Assembly (NCBI GenBank): GCA_964554715.1
Contig: CAZKPU010000008.1
Span: 1-37,813, forward strand
DNA: 37,813 nucleotides
Origin: RXOA01 sp964554715
GTDB taxonomy: Bacteria; Bipolaricaulota; Bipolaricaulia; UBA7950; UBA9294
Direction of reading: 5' to 3'
Part shown: piece after piece, positions 8,759-17,547 of the stretch
How positions within the stretch are numbered: position 1 is the first letter of the stretch
Layout of the letters: each line of letters begins with the position of its first letter
The notes under the pieces: generated by a model
Databases searched by the model: none
The model's input: only the letters and a program-made list of their open reading frames with translations
Told to the model about the DNA's origin: nothing
Program-made: the position numbers and the translations under genes

Positions 8759-9556
8759 GTGCCAATATCGACTATCGTGGTTGCATTGATTGCCGGCTGC
8801 GGTGCGGGGATCGTGACCGGCTTGATCGGAGCGAGTGCGGTCACGATCGCGGTTCCGATTCTCGTGACGTTTACGTCGTTGCCCGCCTACGCCGCGATCG
8901 GGGCAAGCCTCTTGACCGATGTCTTTGCGTCGCTCGTGGCGGCTTGGATCTACCACCGCCATGGACGTCTCCATGTCCGCTCCGCTCTGCTCATCTCGGC
9001 GACGGCCGTCGGCGGCGCGCAGCTCGGTAGCTGGGCCTCGACCTATCTCCCTGATGCTCACCTGGGTGTGATTACCGCTGCCGTCATTCTCGCGACCGGT
9101 CTCCGCTTCATCTTCCGCCCCGAAAGCCTGCACCCCCCCAAATCGCCTCCGGGAAGCCGCCTTCGATGGCTTCGCCTGTCTCCGGCCGCACAGCACAACT
9201 TGGCCGCCATCCTCGGCGGGCTGATCGTCGGTTTGATCTGCGGCGCGTATGGAGCGGGAGGCGGGATCTCCATCTTATTCCTGCTCGTCTACGCTATGGG
9301 GTTCTCTCCGCATGAGGCGATCGGAACGTCCGTTCTCGTCATGGCGCTCACAGCCGCATCGGGAGCGGCGGGCCACGCCATCCACGGGGAACTGCCATGG
9401 GCCGTTGCCGCCCTGGCTGCGGGAGGCGGTATCGTCGGGGCGATTTCGGCAGCCGCTTTTGCCAACCGATGCAACGAGCGGCTTCTGGCGCGTATCGCAG
9501 GGGTCGCCTTTGCTGCACTCGCGGCGGTCATGCTTGCAGGCCGGTATCTCCTTTGA
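8759..9556 (+). CDS. TSUP-family (TauE/SafE) permease
   Basis: Integral membrane protein of 265 aa with about eight TM helices in two halves. The first half has the family signature GLIGASAVTIAVPILVTF...AIGASLLTDVFASLVAAW; the second repeats it as GAYGAGGGISILFLLVYAMG...AIGTSVLVMALTAASGA. The TSUP family exports or imports sulfite, sulfonates, sulfur or other small anions; the substrate here cannot be assigned. The GTG start (8759) has GAGAGG about 6 nt upstream. It is separated from the MMPL operon by a terminator, so it is probably its own transcription unit. Confidence 0.92.
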   Translation: MPISTIVVALIAGCGAGIVTGLIGASAVTIAVPILVTFTSLPAYAAIGASLLTDVFASLVAAWIYHRHGRLHVRSALLISATAVGGAQLGSWASTYLPDAHLGVITAAVILATGLRFIFRPESLHPPKSPPGSRLRWLRLSPAAQHNLAAILGGLIVGLICGAYGAGGGISILFLLVYAMGFSPHEAIGTSVLVMALTAASGAAGHAIHGELPWAVAALAAGGGIVGAISAAAFANRCNERLLARIAGVAFAALAAVMLAGRYLL

Positions 9557-9569
9557 ACGGACAGTGGCT

Positions 9570-9598
9570 TTGATACCTTGTAGACCATGCCGTAGCAT
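9570..9598 (+). promoter_or_regulatory. Promoter of the ribozyme leader
   Basis: TTGATA (9570-9575), a 17-nt spacer and TAGCAT (9593-9598) give a good sigma70-like promoter 14 nt after the TSUP stop. Transcription would start near 9605, about 48 nt before the predicted ribozyme cleavage site, a normal arrangement for glmS leaders. Confidence 0.6.
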
Positions 9599-9647
9599 GC
9601 GTTCGCAGAGGAGGTGACGAAGCGAGAAGCAACGCAGTAGGTGAAGG

Positions 9648-9830
9648 AAGTAGCGCAAGGACTGGAGCGGTTTCCAGTTGACGAGGTGAAGGTTCCCTGG
9701 CGCAGGCTGGGGCTAACCCGTACACGGGGAAAATCGACGGATCAGCGGATGCCTTCAGGGCTGGCACGGCCCTTCTTCCTTCTGAACAAACCAAAGCCGA
9801 ACGATGCGAAAAGCGGTGAGTGATCACCGT
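9648..9830 (+). ncRNA. glmS-type self-cleaving ribozyme (GlcN6P-activated), variant
   Basis: Recognised from conserved stretches in the right order. AGCGC at 9652-9656 matches the cleavage context, predicting cleavage between A9652 and G9653. P1 is ACTGGA/TCCAGT (9661-9666, 9673-9678). GTTGACGAGG (9677-9686) is identical to the core strand that carries the catalytic guanine. P3 is TGAAGG/CCTTCA (9687-9692, 9752-9757). ATCGA is at 9733-9737, GCGGATGCC at 9745-9753, and P3.1 is GGGC/GCCC (9758-9761, 9769-9772). AAACCAA (9788-9794) matches the segment before P4.1, and a GTGA-capped hairpin CGGTGA/TCACCG (9814-9829) takes the P4.1 place. Odd points: about 38 extra nt (9695-9732) and a C-to-A plus G-to-A change at two bases that normally pair. 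The downstream gene is not glmS. The 3' boundary is approximate. Confidence 0.85.
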
Positions 9831-9953
9831 CACAAGCTCTTAAGCAGTGCGATTTACCCCTCACGCTATGGAGACGCCGCCGTCGTCTCGGAGCCCATCC
9901 GAGAGCCGGACCGGCCTCACCTAGCCTTGGCCCCTCGGCCGAGAGGAGACCGC
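9831..9953 (+). promoter_or_regulatory. Leader after the ribozyme with competing hairpins over the ribosome binding site
   Basis: TCTCGG (9886-9891) can pair with CCGAGA at 9899-9904 or with an identical CCGAGA at 9939-9944. The second copy overlaps the Shine-Dalgarno GAGAGGAG (9941-9948) of the next gene; the two pairings exclude each other. A 10-bp palindrome CTCGGCCGAG (9934-9943) also touches the site. No reading frame is supported here. Regulation by structure switching is inference. Confidence 0.45.
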
Positions 9954-11111
9954 ATGTCTGTGAACCGCGTCTTGAAGAAGCTGTCCACCCCGTTTGACCA
10001 GTTTCGACCCACGGGAGCGATCCTCGTTGTCAATCTCGTTGACCCGCAGTTGCGCACGATGGAAGCGTTTCTCGATGCAACCACCCTCTATGGGTTGCCT
10101 ACGATCGTTATCGGCAACAAGGTAGATCTGGCCCCGAAAGAGCATTTGGATCGCGTTGCCGAAGCCATCCCCGGAAACGTCATCGCGACGTCCATGGTGA
10201 CAGGCCAAGGCATGGCCGCTGTCTGCGAAGCGATCCGCGAACGTTTCACATGCGGGGATCGCATCGCCATCCTCGGTGTATTCAACAGCGGAAAGACCAG
10301 CCTGATCGCGCGATTGACCGGCGCAGATCTTGCCACCGGCGACCTGCCGGGCACGACACTCGAGTTCTCTGAGCACCGCTACGGCGACCTCACGTTGATC
10401 GACACGGTCGGCCAGATCATCGACATCCACAAGCCGCTGATGGTCAGCATCGATCTAGCGGATTGCTCTACACCACGCGAGAGGTTTGAGCGTGTCCTCC
10501 GTCAGGATGCCGAAGCGATCCTTGCCTGCCTTGATTCCGCCATCGGGGGTCTTGAGTCCGCAACGGCCGCCGTTCTGGAAGCTGTCCGCGGCGGGGGTAA
10601 GTTGATTGTGGTCGGGGCGGGCGCCAGTGCGCTTGTCGCGATGGAGATCGCCGGCCAGGGATCGGAGACCGGGATTCCGGCGCTTGCGTTCACCAACAAT
10701 CTGGCCAGCGCACAGCCGGTCAGCTTCTCCAAAGGAACGGCAGAAGACGAGGGTGCCCTCGCTCGCTATATCTCACTGGTTGTTCACCGCGGCGATGTTG
10801 TTCTCGGGATCTCCGCAAGCGGCGGCACCGGCTTCGTGTACGATTCGCTACGCCGTGCTCGTGACGCCGGCGCGATCCCCATCGCGTTGACCGAGAACCC
10901 CGACACTCCGCTCGGCCACGCCGCCGATATTGTCATCAAGAGCGAAGCAAAGCCGGAGGGTCCGTCTTCGAGCAAGATCCAGGCAGCACATCTGGCGATC
11001 GGCCACGCCCTCATGCTGGCTCTTGCCGCCGAGCGGGGCATTACCGCCGAACAGTCGATCGAATTCATGCTGCCTGAGCCGGTCGCCACCAAGAAGATGG
11101 GTCTCAAGTAG
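9954..11111 (+). CDS. Circularly permuted GTPase fused to a MurQ-like SIS domain
   Basis: Protein of 385 aa with two domains. Residues ~20-160 look like a GTPase whose motifs run in permuted order: G4 NKVD (55-58), G5-like ATS..TGQG (78-86), G1 GVFNSGKTS (108-116), G2 PGTT (132-135), G3 DTVGQ (150-154). This is the order of RsgA/YlqF-type GTPases, but without the RsgA OB fold or zinc finger. Residues ~190-362 resemble a SIS sugar-phosphate domain (GAGASALVAM 221-230; GISASGGT 285-292; IALTENPDTPLGHAADI), closest in feel to MurQ N-acetylmuramate-6-phosphate etherase. There are no glutaminase residues, so it is not GlmS. The ATG at 9954 follows GAGAGGAG. It lies behind a glmS-type ribozyme, so expression probably falls when glucosamine-6-phosphate is high. 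The biochemical role is unknown. Confidence 0.88.
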   Translation: MSVNRVLKKLSTPFDQFRPTGAILVVNLVDPQLRTMEAFLDATTLYGLPTIVIGNKVDLAPKEHLDRVAEAIPGNVIATSMVTGQGMAAVCEAIRERFTCGDRIAILGVFNSGKTSLIARLTGADLATGDLPGTTLEFSEHRYGDLTLIDTVGQIIDIHKPLMVSIDLADCSTPRERFERVLRQDAEAILACLDSAIGGLESATAAVLEAVRGGGKLIVVGAGASALVAMEIAGQGSETGIPALAFTNNLASAQPVSFSKGTAEDEGALARYISLVVHRGDVVLGISASGGTGFVYDSLRRARDAGAIPIALTENPDTPLGHAADIVIKSEAKPEGPSSSKIQAAHLAIGHALMLALAAERGITAEQSIEFMLPEPVATKKMGLK

Positions 11112-11122
11112 CCGTCGGCGTA

Positions 11123-11159
11123 TGCGGCCGTCCTTCGCCTACATCAGAAGGCGGCCGCA
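11123..11159. terminator. Bidirectional hairpin between convergent genes
   Basis: TGCGGCCGTCCTTC (11123-11136) pairs with GAAGGCGGCCGCA (11147-11159): 13 bp with a single bulged T and a 10-nt loop. It starts 11 nt after the GTPase-SIS stop and covers the end of the opposite gene. There is no T tract, so termination is likely but not certain. Confidence 0.5.
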
Positions 11160-11791
11160 AACATCAGCGTCCCGATCAACGCCGTGACGCCACCTCCGAC
11201 CAACAGCGCAACTCCGGTGGTTTGCAGCAGCGGAATCTGCACCCCGATGGATACGACAGCTTCGACACCACGGCTTCCGTCACTGTTCATCACGACAAAT
11301 CCGACATCGCCTTCGCCCACCGTCCAGATCAGCGGTTCGCCGTACTCGACGGTGCTGGAGAACCAGAACGCTTGCTCGGAAGGCAGCGCCGGTTCCGCCT
11401 CTCCCTCGTGGACGATCACGTCAAGCTGTTCGGGGTCATCTGTCAGCGATGTCAGTTCGTGGTGAAGCACATCGGCCAGGTACGCATCGATCGCAGCCGG
11501 AGAAGCGATCCCGATGAACGTTTCTGCGTCCTCGCCGTGCGGCTCTGCGGAGATACGCAACGACGCCAGCTCTCGACGCTCAAGGAACCACGGCAGCTCT
11601 GCGGAAACCCCCTCGGCGTTTCCGGTGATCGCATACGTGTCGAAGCCGACATACGCAGGTGGAATGGCGTAGAATCCGTCTGCATCTGTGAGAACGGAAT
11701 CGGCAACAAACAACGCACCCCCGCTGAGAAGCACGATCCCCCCAGCAAGAGCCACCGCCAGACCCGCAATCCCAAGAATCCCTCGTATCAT
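11144..11791 (-). CDS. Membrane-anchored extracytoplasmic protein, two TM segments
   Basis: Protein of 215 aa with an N-terminal TM helix (~5-30), an exposed domain of about 150 residues beginning DADGFYAIPPAYVGFDTYAITG, and a C-terminal TM helix (VALLVGGGVTALIGTLMFAAAF). Proteins with this plan and a similar ADG-(F/Y)-x-(T/I)-PP opening are known mainly from actinobacteria and some archaea, with no assigned function. The ATG at 11791 is chosen because AGGGAGG precedes it and TM1 then starts the protein; a longer frame to 11968 is open but lacks a site. It is convergent with the GTPase-SIS gene, sharing the hairpin at 11123-11159. It probably sits in the inner membrane facing outward. Confidence 0.82.
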   Translation of the reverse strand: MIRGILGIAGLAVALAGGIVLLSGGALFVADSVLTDADGFYAIPPAYVGFDTYAITGNAEGVSAELPWFLERRELASLRISAEPHGEDAETFIGIASPAAIDAYLADVLHHELTSLTDDPEQLDVIVHEGEAEPALPSEQAFWFSSTVEYGEPLIWTVGEGDVGFVVMNSDGSRGVEAVVSIGVQIPLLQTTGVALLVGGGVTALIGTLMFAAAF

Positions 11792-12020
11792 CTTCCGGCC
11801 CTCCCTATCCGTGCCGCGTTGCTGCTGACGGCAAAGCTGTAGCACCTCGATCGTGCCGGTCTTCACCGTACCCGTTGAGGCCGGCCCTCTCCAACTCCGC
11901 CGCATGGCAAGATGTCCCGTGTGTTCACCACTCCGCAATAGCACGCGCCCACGCCGCTTCGCAGCCAACGTGGGCGCTGATCTCGATCACCGGTCGGTGC
12001 GAACGGTCGCCGCCTTCGCT

Positions 12021-13379
12021 CTAGTAGCCGTACTCGACGGTGTAGCGGACGATCGCTTCGCCTTCGGGCGGAACGGAGACATCGAATCGAACGGTATTTG
12101 CATCCACCGGTTCATACGGAAGTGTTGCGCCGAGAATGGTCCACGTATAGCCTGATGGATGCTCAAAGACCGATACGGTTACCGGCTCGCTTTTCGCGTT
12201 CTCCAAGACGATTTCCACCTGTTCCTGATAGCGGTCATCCGAGATCCAGTTCCGCTCGAGTAGCGTCCGGCTCGCCTCGAGATCGAACGCCGCTCCAACC
12301 TGCAATTCGACGCTGTCGCCGGCCGCCGTGTGGGGGATCGAATCCTCGCCAAGTAGGACCGGGCCGATCTCATCGATCTGATAGACCCTCACCGTCCCTG
12401 CCGGCAGGGGAATGCCTAACCCGCTCATGGCATCGTTTTCGAACGTGTACTGGATCCGCACATCTCCGGAAGCCATTGTGTCATAGACAAACTCCTCAAC
12501 CATTCTCACGGTCTCCGAACGCGCGTACGACAGCGCCAGCGTTCCCTCGCTCTCAAGCGTCACCGGATACGGCAACGTGTAGCGGTAGTACTCGCTTACC
12601 GCCTCGGCGGCAAGCCCCGCCGGCGCGTTGGCCTCGAACGCCAGAGCCGACACCCGAACCATGTTGTCGTACATGGCGGGTTGCTCCATGTACACATCCC
12701 CGGCGATCAAAGATAGAGCCGGTGTCGAGAAGACGCCGCCTGCACCGTTTGTGACCGCGATTCTCGTTTGAAGGGATCCCAGCTCCGAGTCATCCGACAC
12801 GAACACCGCGTAGTTAGCTTCCCACGAAATGCCGGCAACGATGTAGAGCATGTCGAGAGAGACCTCTCCCCCGGCAACGCTCGACATGCCCACGATGAGC
12901 TCCGCATCTTCACTCCACGACACCGCTCCTCCGTCCGGAAGCCGCAGCGTCACCGGATCGGCCACCAGAATCATCGCTCCGCCTTCCTGCCGGAGAAGAA
13001 CCCCCTCCGATTGATCCAGAAGCTCACCACGGTACATCGCTCCGGTTCGGTCGATGACTTCCACCGTGAGCCCCACCGCTTCGGTCAGGAGATCGAGCCT
13101 TTGCACCGGGTGGAAGCGCGTCCATAGGATGTCGGCTTCACTCTGCAGCAATAGGGACGGCACGATCAGCCCATCGGGGATCGAAAGCTCGACCTCATTG
13201 AACCCCGGCTGCAGCGTCACCGTGCGTGTCTCCTGGATCACGGCTCTTCCCTGCGCATACACCGCCATTGCGGCCACATCCAATGTTTGTGCGGAAGCGG
13301 CACAAGCCACCACTCCGACGGTAAGAATCGCAAACACAGTCAACGTCATACTCTTCATGAATCGGTACTCCCGTCTCAT
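12021..13379 (-). CDS. Exported DUF4139-type protein
   Basis: Protein of 452 aa with a signal peptide (MRREYRFMKSMTLTVF...GVVACAASA). The body is beta-rich and matches the DUF4139/MuiA-like plan: an N-terminal part with VYAQGRAVIQETRTVTLQPGFNEVELSIP, a middle strand set with LDMLYIVAGISWEANYAVFVS (the hallmark W-x-x-x-Y region), then LSLIAGDVYM and a C-terminal part RNWISDDRYQEQVEIVLENAKSEPVTVSVFEHPSG. No enzymatic motif is known for this family; it is secreted or periplasmic. The start at 13379 is chosen for the strong AAGGAGG 6 nt upstream; an ATG seven codons later (13358) is an alternative. Confidence 0.85.
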   Translation of the reverse strand: MRREYRFMKSMTLTVFAILTVGVVACAASAQTLDVAAMAVYAQGRAVIQETRTVTLQPGFNEVELSIPDGLIVPSLLLQSEADILWTRFHPVQRLDLLTEAVGLTVEVIDRTGAMYRGELLDQSEGVLLRQEGGAMILVADPVTLRLPDGGAVSWSEDAELIVGMSSVAGGEVSLDMLYIVAGISWEANYAVFVSDDSELGSLQTRIAVTNGAGGVFSTPALSLIAGDVYMEQPAMYDNMVRVSALAFEANAPAGLAAEAVSEYYRYTLPYPVTLESEGTLALSYARSETVRMVEEFVYDTMASGDVRIQYTFENDAMSGLGIPLPAGTVRVYQIDEIGPVLLGEDSIPHTAAGDSVELQVGAAFDLEASRTLLERNWISDDRYQEQVEIVLENAKSEPVTVSVFEHPSGYTWTILGATLPYEPVDANTVRFDVSVPPEGEAIVRYTVEYGY

Positions 13380-13724
13380 ATCACGCCTCCTTCGAACCAA
13401 CATACACCCAAGACAACCGTCCGTTCCAAGTGCGACCCCGCCCTCATTCCGTGACCTACGATGTTTCATTGTGTGAGCTGTCTTCCCCGATCCGTCCTTT
13501 TTGCATCCCCCGATCAACGCATGATCGGTGACAAGCAGATTGCGGCCAGGCTCAAGCCTCTTCTCGCTCGACCCGATTCAGTGCAGCCCGTTCATGACTG
13601 TCCCGTTCGATCGACGTCGCGCACATCCTTCGATCAGCGATATCCCGGGGCGGGTTTTCGATCCTGAGCACTGGACGAACCCTCGCCCCGGCGGTACAGT
13701 GCTTCCGATCGCACAGGAGGGATC
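13380..13724. other. Divergent intergenic region (345 nt)
   Basis: Lies between the DUF4139 gene (leftward) and phosphofructokinase (rightward). Short open frames here have no coding signature or ribosome binding site. It holds the AAGGAGG of the leftward gene and, at its right end, the promoter and AGGAGG of the pfk gene. No RNA gene was recognised. Confidence 0.6.
13672..13700 (+). promoter_or_regulatory. Predicted pfk promoter
   Basis: TGGACG (13672-13677), a 17-nt spacer and TACAGT (13695-13700) lie 24 nt before the pfk start codon. The match is moderate. Confidence 0.4.
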
Positions 13725-15047
<1,323 letters not shown>

Positions 15048-15076
15048 CAGCGCGCACAGATCGTTTCCGGTTCTCT

Positions 15077-15427
15077 CTATGGAGTGCCGGCGATCGTTAC
15101 GTCCTTTGCGGCTGTCCCGGAAGCACCGTCGTTATCAATCACCGTGAGGGCGACCGTGTACGTCCTTGAATCGCTCTGAATCGGATACACATGGCTGGCA
15201 GCGATCCCCGATGCCGTTTGCCCATCTCCGAACAACCAGGCGTAAGAGATGATCGTCCCATCCGGATCCGACGACGCGGTTCCATCGAAATCCACCGATG
15301 TACCGGCCCCGTGCTCCACGGTGAACTGCGCCAAGGGACTCAGGTTTCGGCACAGGAAGCAGCCTCCCAGAGCGACAATCGCCACACTGCACATGACCAC
15401 CAGGATCGCAGTTCTCGATCTTTTCAT
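15077..15427 (-). CDS. Lipoprotein with a PKD domain
   Basis: Small protein of 116 aa. The N-terminus is a lipoprotein signal (KRSRTAILVVMCSVAIVALGGC, lipid-modified Cys at about residue 23). The remainder is a single PKD (polycystic kidney disease) beta-sandwich domain: FDGTASSDPDGTIISYAWLFGDG, then HVYPIQSDSRTYTVALTVIDNDG. Such domains mediate protein or glycan contacts on the cell surface. The second of two adjacent ATG codons (15427) is preferred because GGAAGGGGGG is too close to the first. It is convergent with pfk; the two coding ends are about 29 nt apart. LspA, which processes such lipoproteins, is encoded at 23538. Confidence 0.87.
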   Translation of the reverse strand: MKRSRTAILVVMCSVAIVALGGCFLCRNLSPLAQFTVEHGAGTSVDFDGTASSDPDGTIISYAWLFGDGQTASGIAASHVYPIQSDSRTYTVALTVIDNDGASGTAAKDVTIAGTP

Positions 15428-15492
15428 CATCCCCCCTTCCGCACACCACGGACACGCCCACCCCATCTCCACGTCGGACCGAGCGATGCCCG

Positions 15493-15521
15493 TTGCAAAT
15501 CATCTTACAGTCTCGTATAAG
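15493..15521 (+). promoter_or_regulatory. Promoter of the alpha/beta hydrolase gene
   Basis: TTGCAA (15493-15498), a 17-nt spacer and TATAAG (15516-15521), followed by GGAGGTG and the ATG at 15542. The leader would be only about 15 nt. Confidence 0.6.
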
Positions 15522-15541
15522 TCCAGGCAATCGGAGGTGCG

Positions 15542-16326
15542 ATGCACACGTATCGGATCGATCCACCGGGCGCCTGCCTGGCCTACCATGATCTTCCCGG
15601 CGAGGGTCCGGTCTGCGTGTTCCTTCACGGTCTCGGAGCATCGTCAAGCGCTGACTTCACGGAGGTCGCAGCGTTCCCGGCTCTTCATCCGTACCGCAGC
15701 ATCCTGATGGATTTCTTCGGCTTCGGTTTCAGCCAGCCACCCAATCGCTTCTCGTATACACTTGACGCTCATGCACAAACCATTGTGTCTTTGCTCGAGC
15801 ACCTTGCGATCCCGCACCGGTCGTGCGTTCTGATCGGCCACAGTANNNNNNNNNNGGAGCCGTTGCCATCACAGCGGCCGCCACGACCTCATCCCCGTTC
15901 GCCGGACTGGTCATCGCAGAAGGCAACCTCGACCCCGGTGGCGGCATCGTGAGCCGGCCGATCGCATCGCAGAGTGAAGCAGAGTTCGTTGAGCGGGGGT
16001 ATGCCGAATTCCTACGTGTCCTCGATGGTCGGCCTCACGTCTCGGAGTACGCAGCTTCCGTGCGAATAGCCGATCCGCTTGCGCTGCATCGTAGCGCCGT
16101 ATCGCTCAAAGCGGGCACCACACCGACCATGCGCGAGCGCTTCGTCTCGCTGCAGCTTCCAAGAACGTATCTGTTCGCTGAGAAGTCCCTGCCGGACACT
16201 GATCAACAAACGCTACAGCAACACGGAATTGCGGTCGACGTCGTCCCCGCCGCCGGGCACAACATGATGCACGATAACCCTGCCGGCTTCGCCGACGCCG
16301 TCGCACGCGCGATCGCTCGCTGCTAA
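15542..16326 (+). CDS. Alpha/beta-hydrolase fold protein, crossed by an assembly gap
   Basis: About 260 aa. Oxyanion-hole motif VFLHGLGASS near residue 28, the strand-helix MDFFGFGFSQPP, and the nucleophile elbow VLIGHS, cut by the 10-N gap just after the catalytic Ser. The catalytic His is in AGHNMMHDNPAGF near the C-terminus; an acidic residue in the AEKSLPDTD segment is a plausible third member. The flanks restore the frame if the true gap is 2 mod 3: 2 nt would give a one-residue shorter elbow and 5 nt the standard G-H-S-x-G-G. The substrate is not predictable; esterase, lipase or C-C hydrolase activities all occur in this fold. It follows its own promoter and GGAGGTG, and is convergent with the next gene. 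Confidence 0.88.
15846..15855. other. Assembly gap (10 N) at the nucleophile elbow
   Basis: Ten Ns directly after the Ser codon of G-H-S. Frame arithmetic needs a true length of 2, 5, 8 and so on. Five nt would restore the canonical motif, so the placeholder is probably longer than the real gap. Confidence 0.98.
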
Positions 16327-16449
16327 GACACGGGGGTTCCCTCCTAGTTTCCTCCCCTATCCTCTCGGGTTGAACTCCCGTTTTCCGTTTCTACGGCACG
16401 CTCAGCACAGACCGCAGAGCCGGCGAGCACCCCCGGATCTCAGGAAAAG

Positions 16450-16475
16450 GCGAGGCCCGAGCTGTCGGACCTCGC
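16450..16475. terminator. Hairpin between convergent genes
   Basis: GCGAGG (16450-16455) pairs with CCTCGC (16470-16475) and CCGA (16457-16460) with TCGG (16465-16468), separated by one C-A mismatch, with a GCTG loop. A weak pyrimidine run follows on the plus strand. It probably ends the hydrolase transcript and possibly the opposite one. Confidence 0.5.
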
Positions 16476-16535
16476 GATTCCTCTTCTGCCAGAAGCACGA
16501 TGTGCGGCATACGCCGCATCGCGCCTTGTTCCTGC

Positions 16536-17507
16536 CTACTTCCCGCCTTTTCGCATCGAGAACGTCTGCGTTGCCGTGTCGAAAGGCACCGCTGCGTACG
16601 CTCGCTGCTCTCCCAGCTCCAGGACGATTCCGATGTAGTCCTGACCCGGATCGGGATCGATGTAGTCGGGGTACAGGGTTCTGTTCTTCTCGAACCACTC
16701 GATCGCGCTCATCGGCACCGGGGGGATCTCAACCTCCACAGTGATCGACTCGCCCGGCTGCAGCGCGCCTTGTCCGAGAACACCGGTCCAGTAGCGCGTG
16801 ACCATTTCGGGAACCCAATCCTGCGCGTACGACAACCCGATCGTCACCTCAAGAGGGCCGGCAATAGCCGTATTTCCAGCGTTGACCAGCGTGACAAGCG
16901 CCACACGCGTTCCATCAGCGGCTCCACCGGCGCCGGCCGGCTCCATCACCGAACTCACACGCAACGCTGCTCTTCGAGACGGTACCGGTTCGATCAAGGT
17001 TGGAACCCCGTCGATCACCTGCACCCACATTGCGCCCGCATATTCCAGGTCGATCCAGATGTAGGCGAATTCCTCGTCGAACCCCTCCGTGGAGTTGAAT
17101 TGCTGGAACACCGTGCCGGTTCCACTGAACTGGAACGACGCCAGCACCTCGGAAAACTCCGTCACGCTCGACATCGCTGCCTGCGCATCGAACACGATCT
17201 CCCGCTCCAAGGATGCCACCCCGGTGCTCTGATATCCGGCGAACGGTCCCGTCGTTGCAACCATGAGGTCGTCTCGGAACACGCTGGTGTCGGTGAAGAT
17301 GCTGAACGTCGCTTCCTCCCCGCCGAAGTTCACGACGATGAGGTCATGATCATCGGGGAAGCAGTACAGCCACGTGTCGAACGGACCGCGGACAATCACG
17401 CCCCTGGGGCACAATCCTTGTCCGATGGCTGCCGGGAGTCCGGCAAAGACAACGAGGACGAGTGAGAGAACCACGATCCACCGAGCTTTGGCTCTTGCGT
17501 CAACCAT
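16536..17507 (-). CDS. Exported protein of unknown function with CARDB-like C-terminal part
   Basis: Protein of 323 aa with a signal peptide (WIVVLSLVLVVFAGLPAAIG). Residues ~35-170 form an unrecognised beta-rich domain (YCFPDDHDLIVVNFGGEEATFSIF). From ~195 there is a CARDB-like beta-sandwich: RVALVTLVNAGNTAIAGPLEVTIGLS, ending in ALQPGESITVEVEIPPV. That is the pattern of adhesion or scaffold modules on the cell surface. The ATG at 17507 follows GGGGAGGT. A perfect hairpin lies between it and the upstream gene, so it may have its own promoter. No enzymatic residues are evident. Confidence 0.82.
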   Translation of the reverse strand: MVDARAKARWIVVLSLVLVVFAGLPAAIGQGLCPRGVIVRGPFDTWLYCFPDDHDLIVVNFGGEEATFSIFTDTSVFRDDLMVATTGPFAGYQSTGVASLEREIVFDAQAAMSSVTEFSEVLASFQFSGTGTVFQQFNSTEGFDEEFAYIWIDLEYAGAMWVQVIDGVPTLIEPVPSRRAALRVSSVMEPAGAGGAADGTRVALVTLVNAGNTAIAGPLEVTIGLSYAQDWVPEMVTRYWTGVLGQGALQPGESITVEVEIPPVPMSAIEWFEKNRTLYPDYIDPDPGQDYIGIVLELGEQRAYAAVPFDTATQTFSMRKGGK

Positions 17508-17547
17508 CCGTACCTCCCCGTCGAGGTGTTGTTGCCCTGATCGTCTT

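Noticed and set aside
9641..9823. A 60-codon open frame on the plus strand
   Set aside because: It lies wholly within the ribozyme core, has no protein family likeness, and its bases are explained by conserved RNA structure.
9600..9830. RNase P RNA, tmRNA or another riboswitch as explanation of the structured leader
   Set aside because: None of the RNase P hallmark strands or tmRNA ends are present; the ordered glmS-ribozyme core fits instead.
9954..11111. Assignment of the ribozyme-controlled gene as GlmS
   Set aside because: No N-terminal Cys glutaminase domain, only one SIS domain, and a GTPase in front; length 385 instead of about 600 residues.
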